NCBI GenBank assembly: GCA_029963845.1
Contig: JANEYF010003072.1
Coordinates: 372,001 to 436,000 of the forward strand
DNA from: Rhamnusium bicolor
Lineage: Eukaryota; Arthropoda; Insecta; Coleoptera; Cerambycidae
DNA length: 64,000 nt
Reading direction: 5' to 3'
Position 1 is the stretch's first letter. Every line of letters starts with the position of its first letter. This document shows, one piece after another, positions 52,444 to 62,822 of the stretch. The translations under genes were made by a program, and so were the position numbers. A model generated the notes under the pieces. The model worked only from the letters and a program-made list of their open reading frames with translations. It did not search any database and was not told where the DNA came from.

Positions 52444-53039
52444 TATTTATTTATAATTAAAAATGTTATAATAGACGCCTATGAATACTGAGTGGTCCAG
52501 TTTCTGAGGTACAAACTTCAGGAATGTGGAGAGTATGTAAAAATAATAGTACTTTCTTCTATGAACATAGGTAATTCGAAAAATGCACTATAACTTGAAT
52601 ACATGGTATTGAAATTTCGTTAAAAAAATTATAATTTAATATCAAAAAGCTATCGGTTTCAAATTTGTAATACCACCTTTCAATGTACAGCTGCATTTAT
52701 ATTTCAAGTCAAAAATAGTAACAGAAAGCCATTGGCGTAGATATGGGGGTTACATAATACTTGTATAGAAATAAGTAGTACGCTACTGACTATTTTTGAA
52801 AAAAATTGTAAACTGCTAAATTGCCCATAGGATTCTGAAGAGAAAAGTGCTTTTGTAAAATTTTTTATAAAACAAGCCGTTTGCGATTTATTTGTAGATA
52901 AAATCTTTACTCCAGACGTTTAACATCGTCTTAAAAGAAAATACTAACTCGTTTCCATACCATCATGAGAGACGTAGAGTAGTATACAGCGCGTTTGTTT
53001 TAAAGTGGTATCCCCTTTAGGCCTAATCCATATCAAGAA

Positions 53040-53930
53040 AAAATTTTCAAATTGCTCAAACTGTAATCCACCTACCTCAATGCATTTTTGACACCGTCGA
53101 ATCAATGAATTAATCACGGTAGAATTTTATTTGAATTTTGCAGCATATCAATGAATTAATCACGGTAGAATTTTATTTGAATTTTGCCGCATCTTATTAC
53201 ATGTTTGCTTAATACTTAAAAATTCCTCTCTTGTTAACACTGGAATAGCATAAACCCTTTTTTTTAAATACCTCCAAACATAAAAGTCTACTGGATTAAG
53301 AGCCGGTGACCTGGGTGGCGAGGCCACTGGTCCAACGCCATTAATCAATCCATGATGCGTATCATTTATTCTTAAACCACCAATCCAACGCTGTGGATAA
53401 TTTGCATTTAACCATTATTTTACAACTCTTCCAAAATGCGCTTGAGCAATGTCTAATTGTATCCAACTTTCGTATCGCAAATAAGGGCGCAAATTCTTGA
53501 CATAGTCAAGCAGGTCATTGGTAAGGAATTCATGGAATAATTGCGAGAGTAATTTTGGGGGTAGCAAATGTGAACCACAAACATATTGTGAAAAACTCCC
53601 AACCAACTGTTCACAATAAATTCATCTTGAAAGATCGGTATAGTTTCGTGAGGATTTTCTTGGACCACATGAAAATTGTGATAGTTCACTAGTCCTGCTC
53701 TAGTGAATGTCGCTTCATCTGTCCATAGAATTTTAATACATCAAGGCATCCTTTTGTCGAATTTAAAAGCCACTGGCAAAAATTCAAAAGCTTTTTAGTA
53801 TCCTCTTTGTGGTGATCTCGTAACGTTCATAATATTTGCGATTTCGTTCTTTGCAGTTGTTGAGCTCCTTTGCGAGAGATCAGCCTAGAATTACTATTAA
53901 AAGTTTGAAAAATACGATTTCGATTATTTT
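53040..53930 (-). pseudogene. Mariner-like (IS630/Tc1) transposase relic
   Basis: Minus strand: HVVQENPHETIPIFQDEFIV with NSWLGVFHNMFV (about 53680), LLPPKLLSQLFHEFLTNDLL, YESWIQLDIAQAHFGRVVK (the D of 'QLDIAQAHF' is the second catalytic Asp position), PQRWIGGLRIND, then ASPPRSPALNPVDFYVWRYL (about 53325). It is the same transposase type as the element at 43780-45855 but a different copy. Frame shifts near 53580 and 53410. Element ends were not defined. Confidence 0.8.
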
Positions 53931-53999
53931 TTCTACGAATTCTGTTCGGTTCATTATTCACCCGCAAGCAAAAGTTGCGAAAACAGAGATGTGATCTAA

Positions 54000-54840
54000 T
54001 TAAAAACGAAATAATCTGGAGGTTTTCTCCGCATATAATACAGGTAGGACATCATTAGGCTACATAAGCGGAAGGTCATTATTTATCATTAAAAAGAGAG
54101 TTGGTGCTAATAAACTACATTGTGAGACACCGACTTTATTTTGTAAAGTCTGTGATTGTGCTCCATTTGAGAATTTTACGATTTAACATCTGTTTGACAA
54201 ATATGATTGTATCGGTTTTACAATTAGTGCTACTCCCTTTACTTCGATAATTTCTAATTATCTAGAGAGTCAAGTATACATTTAACGGTTTCATAAAATG
54301 CAGTTCCTGTGTTTCAATTTTTTTGGGAAGCCACGTTGGAAAGGAGATAATACTTTTTTTAAAGCAATTCAATGTCGTTTACGGCAATTTTTTTTCGAAA
54401 ATTTTCTCAAGCTGGTTCTGTACAGATATCGATTTGCAATTAGCGAAATCAGATGGATCACCTTTATTTTTACAGACAGGAGTATTTTAGAATTTTTTGA
54501 GGATTTTTGGAAATTCTCCTTGTTGTAAGAATAAATTTATTAAATATAAAAGAAGGCTTAATATATCAGATAGGCACTTTTTTAATACGTCACCGCTTGT
54601 AATGTCAAGACAATATTTTCCAATTCGCTTTCGGTGACAGGTTTTAAGAACATACTTGCGGTTATTCTATTACCATGGTATTCTATGTTTCCAGTAAAAT
54701 CCTGATCATCGGATTGAATAAAGAAATTGTTAAAAGTATTAGCGATTTCGACTGGATCAGATAATCGCTCTTTTGTTAAGATAGGTATTATTATTTTTTT
54801 TCTCATTCCCATTTAGACGACTATTTATTATATGCCATGC
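54000..54840 (-). pseudogene. LINE (non-LTR) reverse transcriptase relic
   Basis: Minus strand: LSDPVEIANTFNNFFIQ and SMFLKPVTESELENIVLTLQ (54770-54590) is the linker before the RT domain of insect LINEs. Farther on, GVSQCSLLAPTLFLMINNDL (about 54120) corresponds to GVPQGSxLGPxLF.. and YAEKTS to the YADDTS box with the catalytic aspartates lost. Inactive. Confidence 0.75.
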
Positions 54841-56321
54841 AGCAAGGGTTTTATTTGATGCATTGTTTATAAAGTTACCAACATGTTTTTTTTGCAACGT
54901 TTATAACGTTAGCATATGATTTGTTTGTAGTTATGTATTGGGCAATTTTTTTTGTTTATCCAGAAAGCACATGTCTTTCATATAGTTAGAGAAAAACTTT
55001 ATGTATTTGTTACCGAGCCCTTATTCTTTTTATTTTTATCGACTATTTTAGTTTTTGTAGCAAAGCACGTATTAAAATAACGCAAAAAAAGTATTGTAAA
55101 AAGTTAAAAATGGGTAATTAAAATTATTCGACATATAAACATCATCCCATCTTATTTTTTCTAAAAGAGAGTTAAAAGGATTTAAACTATTTACATTAAA
55201 ATTTTTATATTGAATTTTGTACTTATCATTTTTTTTTTGTTAGATGTGTAGTGAAATAATTCCTAATATTTTTACATCCTTTATACATTTCTGAGGTTTT
55301 TGCCACGGAAACTGAACCACCCTGTATATTATCGGTCTTTTATGTTGACCACGTAAATACTCACTAAACATAATAGAATCACAACTTTATAAAAAGTGTC
55401 ATTTTATAAATACGTAGTTCTATTAAAGTAGATAAGTTCAGAATATTGTATAAAATTGAAATGTTTTTAATCTGAAAGTATTTTTACATCATTATCTGAT
55501 CTAAAGGTACAATATAATTATTAGTTTCAATTGTAAAATAAAGATTACATAAACAGCTAAGGCAGATATAAATCATATTTTATCGAAAAGATACGTATAT
55601 TATAATTTGTTAATACTCTTGAGATAACTATTTTGTTTGTTTTTGACACATATTAATACGATACGAGGAGGGAGTTTTTGGTACAAAATTTATTATAATT
55701 CATTAATTGGTTCCACGCTAATGAACAAGAGATATTAAAAACGAATATTGAAAGTTATTTTGGAAAGAGCTAAATAAATACTTTACTTATTGGCAATTGT
55801 GTTCATTTCAATCTTCTATTTCTTTATAGCTGTATTTATTTTAATTAAATTTTAATTACTTTAATTTTAGTTATTTTATAATACCTATTTAAATGAGTGG
55901 CCTGTGTCCTCTTTGTACTTTTTTATATTTAATTTCAAAATATTTATATTTAACTCATAGGTATCCAAGTAAATATTTATTTAGCAAATTGTATATACTT
56001 TTTTATTAGCAAGTGTATTTTAAAACAGTCTGGAAAACTGTGCTCTTAAAGAAAACCAACGAAACAAAATCTTCATTAAGTATATCTTTTTTCCCTTCGT
56101 TTGTTTCTGTAAATTATAGGGTCATTTAGTGAAATATTATTATAACTGTTTCGTGTATAAACGGCCTTAAAATTTTTTTAAGCCGAATAAACGAAAATTG
56201 AGGGAGATATTTGCTTTTGAATAACAAATGGATTATCCGGCCGAGCACGCTAGAATGCCGTCAGCAGATACTATTAGTTAAATAGCTCACTAGAAATACA
56301 CAGGATTATTATAGAGATCAA
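54841..56321. other. Intergenic AT-rich sequence, nothing recognised
   Basis: Long AT-rich stretch without coding similarity or clear repeats. Confidence 0.5.
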
Positions 56322-56897
56322 GCCAACCCACTAGATACGTGACTAGCGGTATGCGCAGTTTACAGTTTCCCGTCTAAATACGAAGTCCGAACGAAAGTTA
56401 ACGACTGCGTCAGGGCGCTTACTGGGAGGTGCATTAGAGACAAAGTAGATTAAGTAGAATCATAGAAATTTGTGGTAGAATCAGTATCGCTAAAGCCGCG
56501 GTGAAGGGTACTGCTTGTTCATCTAAAGAAATCTTTGCGTATTAACGTATTTACTAAAATTATCTGAAAGTTTCACAATTTCAGTGTCTCTTTCGAGACG
56601 TCACAAATAGTAAAACACTAAAATTATGAAAAAATATCAGAGCAGCACACAAAACAAAAAGTAATTCTAAAAACATAAATTAATGTTCTCATAAATAATA
56701 AAGAAAAATAATACCAACTCAAAAAAAAGTAATACGTAAAGAGATAATTCAAACTAGATGCTCAAAAAGATCTTCTTGAGAAAAGCAGTAGGTATCTTAA
56801 CCTACTCTAAAAGCATCTTCTGACTGACATTTGCGCTGGCAACAGACGGACAACCGTAAACTGCGCATACCGCTAGTCGTGTATCTAGTGGGTTGGC
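56322..56897. mobile_element. Non-autonomous element with about 60-bp inverted ends
   Basis: 'gccaacccactagatacg' plus 'tgactagcggtatgcgcagt' on the left mirrors 'actgcgcataccgctagtcg' and 'tgtatctagtgggttggc' on the right. 576 bases, no coding, no clear target duplication. Confidence 0.75.
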
Positions 56898-58379
56898 CCG
56901 AATTGTACAATGACGGACACATTTAAGATGCTATTTTCAAGAAGTTTAATTGGTGTTCGGCATGCAACCGTTTTCAGTTTTCCTGACGGTCAATGATATG
57001 TGGAATAATACGTATAACTTTTTTGCCACAACTAGAATGAAACTTTTCATTCTAGTCAATGGTTTTGTTCATATTGTTCCTGATTATATTTATTTATTGT
57101 TCATGTTTATGGTTAAGTTTTTACAAAATAAATACCTTTAGAAAGAAAACGTAATTTAAATAGCACCGAGAGGATGTTTTAAAATACACGAAATGTCGAT
57201 TAATTAAAACTTGTTTTCCTCCTTTCTGCAGATCTTCATCCAATTAATTTAAAATAAATAAATCTTTCAGTTGGCATTGTCACAGTAGTATTTTTGCACT
57301 CAAGAACTGGGAACTACACAGTATTTATAGTTTTTTTTCTTTTATTGTCCATTTTACAAGTATTTCCACTAAAAAAATGGTAAACAAAAATGGAAAACAG
57401 GTTAGCCGCTAAACTCTATATTAAACTTTGATAAACTTCTCAACTATGTGCCCGTTTTCAATCGGCACCGGCTGTGGGACGTGATGACGTCACATTCAAT
57501 AACGGAGCTTATTCTTTTTACAGATGAAGGCGATGTCTGATAAATAAAATTTTCTACAAATTTGTTAAACACTGCATACTTTTAGAAAATGCAATAGAGA
57601 TAATGCTAAATTTCTTCAGCGGCCGCATAATCCTCACATTTAACATAAAAGGTTAAGGTTTGGGCTATCGTTTTATTGCCTAAATGTAATTACGGGGGTA
57701 TAGCAATATATGGTAGACACGATTTTAAAGTTAAGACGATAATTTTTTTGTTTTAAGAAAAGCTGATGGCAACCAATTATTTCGAACCACAACACAAATT
57801 TTGATTTAGCGTATGGATGTATCAAAGGTCTCTTATTATCCAATTTATGGAGAGGTCAACAACTTATAAAATGGTTTAAAACTTATTTTGTAGTAAACTC
57901 TGTAACTTTATTTGCTAGATATTTTACTTAAAGATCTTTCTATTTTTTTCTGTTATAATAGTCACGTAAGCAATTAAATATACCAACTCTTATATGGACA
58001 TACAGGAGAAGAAAATATTTACTAAAAATCCTTATTCCTTTTTTGTATTAATATCACGAATATTACTGTTTACAATTAGCTTTTGTTTATAAAAACAAAC
58101 ACAGAGGTTATGAAAGTAACATTATGATTCAAAAACATCTCTATATGTTTAGGTGCTTAATATCCCCCCATACTTCTTAAAAAATGTTTAGCACATGTAA
58201 ATTCAAATGTTTGTGTAAAAAATCATGTTAGAACATTGCAGTAGCTTTAAGACACATGGTGAATTTATTGCCCCTTACATATTATAAGCCCAATGTGATC
58301 CTTTCTGTAACCACCAAACACTTTTGCGCTATTACCCAATTAAATACTTCGCCAAATTTATATGTGATAATTTTTATTC
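56898..58379. other. Intergenic sequence, nothing recognised
   Basis: No gene or repeat identified. A short GC-richer patch at about 57440-57500 holds 'gtgatgacgtcaca', a CRE-like word, but no gene is adjacent. Confidence 0.5.
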
Positions 58380-58915
58380 CAGATGACACTGTCTGAAGAA
58401 TAACGTGAAATCTCATTATTAAATCTTCTCGGCACTAGTTGTAGTAGTTGTACACTTAGTATTTTCAAAAAATCCTTTTACAGTATTATCATCGTTGCTG
58501 GTTCCGCTGTTTTGACGTGGTTGGTCAATAATTACGCCAGTTTCTTTACGAAAACGTTTTTTACGTATAATTTCTTTGATGCTTTCTCAATCTTATCTTT
58601 ATTTTTAAACATAAAAATAAATCAGCTACGTTAGTCTCTTCTTGTTCTAGCCAACCTGGCTCGGTTATTCCTTATAGACCATTTTTTAAACGAAAGACTA
58701 TGAAATGAGGAGAACAAATTCCATGAACTATATCCAACAATATAAAGTAGAACGTCCATATTTGAAGGATTCTCCATTTTCTGGCCGTTTTTATACACGC
58801 CCTAAATCATTCATTTCGCTGGGCTTAACTCCCATACTCCACAAACACCGCTAGATGAAGTATCTGTCAATATCTGGTAAATTTCTCCATCTAGCATGGT
58901 CAAAAATAATTCATG
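58380..58915 (-). pseudogene. Relic of an insect transposase-like gene family (unknown superfamily)
   Basis: Minus strand: LDGEIYQILTDTSSSGVCGV then an EMNDLGRV-like stretch (about 58890-58800), KYGRSTLYCW (about 58765), and after shifts KRFRKETGVIIDQPRQNSGT followed by SNDDNTVKGFFEN (about 58560-58450). I recognise 'CG..P..MN.L', 'FGLS.LH.WIR', 'G..VD.P..G.GT.NDGNTAR.FF' from a multi-copy insect gene family usually left uncharacterised. It is likely transposon-derived and broken here. Confidence 0.55.
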
Positions 58916-59335
58916 TTTTACCGAAATGCTATAGATATTTTTCTATTGCCAAAGAAGGGTATAATTTCATGATTTGAGTTTCAATTTCTGTACAATAGTT
59001 TGTTTTTTTCTGGTGTTGCTTTATGCAATTCAAAATTAGCCGACAATGTCGTACAGAAGACAAACTTTTTTAGAAACTTATGTGATATGTAAACAGGAAA
59101 TGACAGTAATAGATAACTACAAAATACTCACTGATCATTGTTTATTCATTTGCTGGCCACGTCCACCGCCAATTGGGAAATATATGGGGTTGTACTCATA
59201 TCCTACCCACGTAATTCGATTCCTTGATATATAGTGTCCTTATTTTATACTTATAATTATTAACACCTTCCTCGTACTTATTGTTAAAATGCAAAATACC
59301 AAAGTTTAATTTTGCTCAGTCTGTTATAGTCGGAG

Positions 59336-61252
59336 AGCTGGTGTCCAAAATATGCAAGAGTTTTCTCAAAGCTAATTTTTTTGAGATTAGGTTACTTTTT
59401 AGTGATGGAAAGTAACTGTAGAGTCAGCACTTCCGGTACCGGGACACCTGGCGCTGGGACGCTCGCAAAGGTGTAATATTAATTAACGTCTCTAAACTGT
59501 TTTCTCAAAGCTCAAAATTTATAGAAAACGAGCAAATATAATATAAAACAAGAATCCAACAGTCAGACAGCAAAATATAGGACCACGTGGCGTCAGCGCT
59601 ACTTCATACCTGTCAAAAAAATGACGTGTGTCAAAGTGATTTCTCAAAGCTGAAATTCTCAAAAACATTAATTAAAACTATAAAGTTAATAAAGGAGACA
59701 GTCAGACTCATTTATGATAGGACCACGTCAGTCAGCAGTCGATAGATGTGAGAACGGTAACTGCGCGCATTAGTACGCCTTTTCTTAATACATATCGTTT
59801 ATTTTATAACTCAATGGAATGTGGGTTACCAGAACCGGTCCGATGGGCAGGCAAGCCAGGCGGTCGCCTGGGGCGCTGAATCTTGGGGGCGCTGACTTGC
59901 CGCAAGTCGGTTGTAGTTTCTGAATAATTAAATTTAAATTTTAATCAAAAGCACGCACTCCAAATAAGTCCGCACCTGCCCGCCTATCGGTAAGCGTGCT
60001 GTATGATAACAAAAAATCAAAGTAATACCGGCCGGCGGAGTACAAAGTGTTGGCGTGGTATTGTGTTTGTTGACGTTAAAAAATTTAGAAATTTGTCAAT
60101 TATATGGCTTGAAAAATACTTGTGATGTAAATGAGGCTCGCTTTCTACTTTTCAATAAGACTTACGCATTCGAAGACACCAACGACCCTTTCAAAATTGC
60201 CACGAAAAACGTCGATGGTTCCAATTTACCGCCATGCAAGACGGAATTGAAAAAACAAATACAAAGGGCTGCGTATATATCGAACATTTGGAGTCATGCT
60301 GATGAAAAAGTGCCCACTGCAATGATTCCAGAGGAAAACGGTTGGCAGTTGATCGATGGCCGATATGATTTCAGTTGGTACGAAGACGATCAGCTACCTA
60401 ATTTCATTTCTGACGTTTTGATTCAACCGGATGATACACCTGCAGGTAATTTTTACCAGTCGACTCGCAAATGTGATTCAAAACCTTACTTATTAATGTA
60501 ACGTATTGCTTAACGCTGAATTTTTGATTTGTACACAGATTCGGAATGAACCACCACTGATGACGCCGAAGAATATGGTGCAATCGCGTTTTATTGTGAT
60601 GAAGATAGTGGCGAAGAACACGCCGACGGCAATGATTCTGACGATTAGATGTTTTTCTTTTCAACGAATCAATGATTCTTTTTTTTTCTGTTATAAAATA
60701 ATTAAAATTATTTTTTTCTTGTATAAAATAACTGATATATAACAATTACAATTATTAAGAAACAATTAAAATTATTTTTTTATATAAAATAAATGATGTA
60801 TTGAGAAAAGGCGTACTAATGCGCGCAGTTACCGTTCTCACATCTATCGACTGCTGACTGACGTGGTCCTATCAGAAATGAGTCTGACTGTCTCCTTTAT
60901 TAACTTTATAGTTTTAATTAATGTTTTGGAGAATTTCAGCTTTGAGAAATCACTTTGAAACACGTCATTTTATTGACAGGTATGAAGTAGCGCTGACGCC
61001 ACGTGTCCCTATATTTTGCTGTCTGACTGTTGGATTCTTGTTTTATATTATATTTGCTCGTTTTCTATAAATTTTGAGCTTTGATAAAACAGTTTAGAGA
61101 AGTTAATTAATATTACACCTTTGCGAGCGTCCCAGCGCCAGGTGTCCCGGTACCGGAAGTGCTGACTCTACAGTTATTTTCCATCACTAAAAAGTAACCT
61201 AATCTCAAAAAATTAGCTTTGAGAAAACTCTTGCACATTTTGGATGCCAGCT
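59336..61252 (+). mobile_element. 1.9-kb element with 450-bp terminal inverted repeats carrying a gene
   Basis: The arms 59336-59788 and 60802-61252 are reverse complements over about 450 bases with few mismatches (for example 'cacttccggtaccgggacac', 'aactgcgcgcattagtacgc'). The outer ends are 'agctgg' and 'ccagct'. The 1.0-kb interior includes a GC-richer tract (59840-59900) and a two-exon coding region. No DDE transposase is present. A target duplication is not clear; weak matching continues a few bases outward ('tagtc'). Confidence 0.85.
60055..60648 (+). pseudogene. Two-exon coding region inside the long-TIR element
   Basis: Exon 60055-60445 encodes ICQLYGLKNTCDVNEARFLL, YAFEDTNDPF, NLPPCKTELKKQIQRAAYIS and NIWSHADEKVPTAM, then ENGWQLIDGRYDFSWYEDDQ and LPNFISDVL. 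The intron 60446-60538 has gtaatt...tacacag. Exon 60539-60648 reads DSE, a TGA at 60547-60549, then an acidic tail in the same frame (TDDAEEYGAIAFYCDEDSGE) to TAG. The TGA is one C-to-T change from CGA. I recall NEAR..LF.K.Y, LPPC...L..HI.RA.Y and GW...DG.Y...WF..... as a domain repeated in many invertebrate genomes; its function is unknown to me. The true start was not found (no ATG near 60055), so the 5' part may be missing. Confidence 0.6.
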
Positions 61253-62277
61253 TTGGACTATTAGTATCTCAGAAATATTTATATTAAAGCACAGTAAATA
61301 AACCGTAATTAACGGTTAGATTAACCGATACAGTGGTAAGAACGCACAATGACCCACATAGCTGATTTTGTATAATTTTTAATCGAAACGCAAAAATAAA
61401 CGCCAGATTTTTTTTGCCGTTATACAAAATTATATATCCTATAACATCAGCATAACAAGTTTTACCCGGACACAGCTTGATAATGTTTAGAACTCTAATT
61501 AAAAACCCAAGGTACTGGAGGGAAAGGGATCTACTAAGAATTATAAAAAAGGGGTATTAAATTGAAATACTTATATCATTTTAAAGCTAAAGATGTGTCT
61601 TATTTCGATATATAAAACACCTCAATTGAGTAAATGATTAAGATGTAAATTCATCATCAATATGAGCTTCGAAAGGGTCTTATTTTGGTCCATAATTGCT
61701 ACTGATTTTCGAAGCTCATATTAATACGTAAACTTATAAATAAGTGTTAAGCTTAACACTACGTCTTATTAGCTAAAATGTTCCGTTCTTGTATTTTCAC
61801 TTGAACTTTCCACAAAACCATTTTTGCTATGCTTGTGTATAGGCACTTCCCATAGTGCGTCGTTGAATTTACTTTTTGCAAAGCCTTCAGAACATAAGCT
61901 TAGAAGAATTTTGAAAACAGTTTAGCCAAATAACTGAAGTCTATTAAAGGTTTACCCACTACTAAAACATTTATAAAAAGCACTTGATACCTGCTAATAA
62001 CTATCAACAGCATTTCATTAATATGTATATAAGCAGAAAATGCACAAAATAACCCATTGCGTTGATATAAATACATTTGGAACCAACCCCAAAAAATTGC
62101 CCAATTTTCAAGACATCCCAACGTAGGAGAATTCACTGGGTATTACTTCAGCAGTAATAGAAGGATACGTGGAGAATTTCATCAAAAACAAAAAGAAGAT
62201 AACCTCTAAAATTCTTGAAGAAGACAATATTTAATTCATCTGATATGTTATAATAATTAAAATGTTGCAAATAGCAG
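61253..62277. other. Region downstream of alpha-mannosidase, no gene seen
   Basis: AT-rich. One small hairpin at about 61660-61725 ('aatatgagcttcgaaa' and its complement about 45 bases on). Confidence 0.5.
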
Positions 62278-62505
62278 TTATTTATTTGTAGTCTGCACGG
62301 TAGCGATAAATGTTCTAATTTGCATCGGAGCTAAAGTTATTTCGAGATCTGTACTATCCCTCGCTGATCGATTTGCCCTGCTAAGTATGCTTGAGTCATC
62401 TTCATCAATTTGCGGCCATATAAATTGTGTTTTGTCTTTTAAGACTAAAGCACCATTTAAAGTTCTTTCTTCTAACGAAGTGATTTTGAGGACTGTAAAA
62501 AGATT
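62278..62505 (-). CDS. Alpha-mannosidase terminal exon
   Basis: The acceptor is tttttttcag|aatctt; 75 codons plus stop, unbroken. ITSLEERTLNG and PMQIRTFIA are the typical end of this family. A weak ATTAAA-type poly(A) signal lies at about 62235-62230 on the minus strand, some 43 bases past the stop. Confidence 0.9.
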   Translation of the reverse strand, partial: NLFTVLKITSLEERTLNGALVLKDKTQFIWPQIDEDDSSILSRANRSARDSTDLEITLAPMQIRTFIATVQTTNK

Positions 62506-62822
62506 CTGAAAAAAAGAATAGTGTATATTTGTTAAGTATTACCTGTAGAAGAAATACATACTTTAAGATCCACTGTGACTTCATTGGACAAGTCTGGGTC
62601 ATCGTCTTTCTCCAGAAAATGTTCCAGTCTTATTAGGTAGGTATTTTCAGAATCGTTCCATTTTTCAAATGTTAGCAGATGTACATTATCTGGTAATTTT
62701 TTTGTTTAAAAAGAACATTGTTTTCTTTTCTATAAATTTACTTGTGAAAAACATGAGTGTGGGTAGTTGTCTTCTTAGAGCCATATCTCGTTGAATATAT
62801 GAATGGGACCTTCCTCCACTTT
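62278..62822 (-). CDS. Lysosomal alpha-mannosidase, last two exons (partial gene)
   Basis: Family role: a GH38 enzyme that trims alpha-mannose from glycoproteins in the lysosome. Only the C-terminal beta-sandwich end is seen: exon 62822-62562 (SYIQRDMALRRQLPTLMFF, then LPDNVHLLTFEKW and LIRLEHFLEKDDDPDLSNEV) and exon 62505-62278 (NLFTVLKITSLEERTLNG, then LAPMQIRTFIATVQ and TAA at 62280-62278). The intron between them is 56 bp, with GTATGT and ttttcag, phase 0. The upstream exon enters in phase 2 and was not found to the right. The T7 run at 62697-62703 has one base too many: six gives NKKLPDNVH, seven gives a stop. Hits of this kind to arthropod alpha-mannosidases are expected. The catalytic domain is absent from the window. 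Confidence 0.88.
62562..62822 (-). CDS. Alpha-mannosidase penultimate exon
   Basis: The acceptor is ctttcag|aaagtgg and the donor cttaaa|gtatgt. The exon carries LPDNVHLLTFEKWND and EVTVDLK, conserved in lysosomal mannosidases. Its length of 261 is 260 (phase 2 in, 0 out) plus the one excess base in the run at 62697-62703. Confidence 0.87.

Noticed and set aside
62704..62745. A further intron in the mannosidase exon between FFTS (gtaaat) and an AG before LPDNVH
   Set aside because: Reading straight through gives a linker of the family's usual size and needs only one base removed from the T7 run; the intron model loses the conserved LPD.
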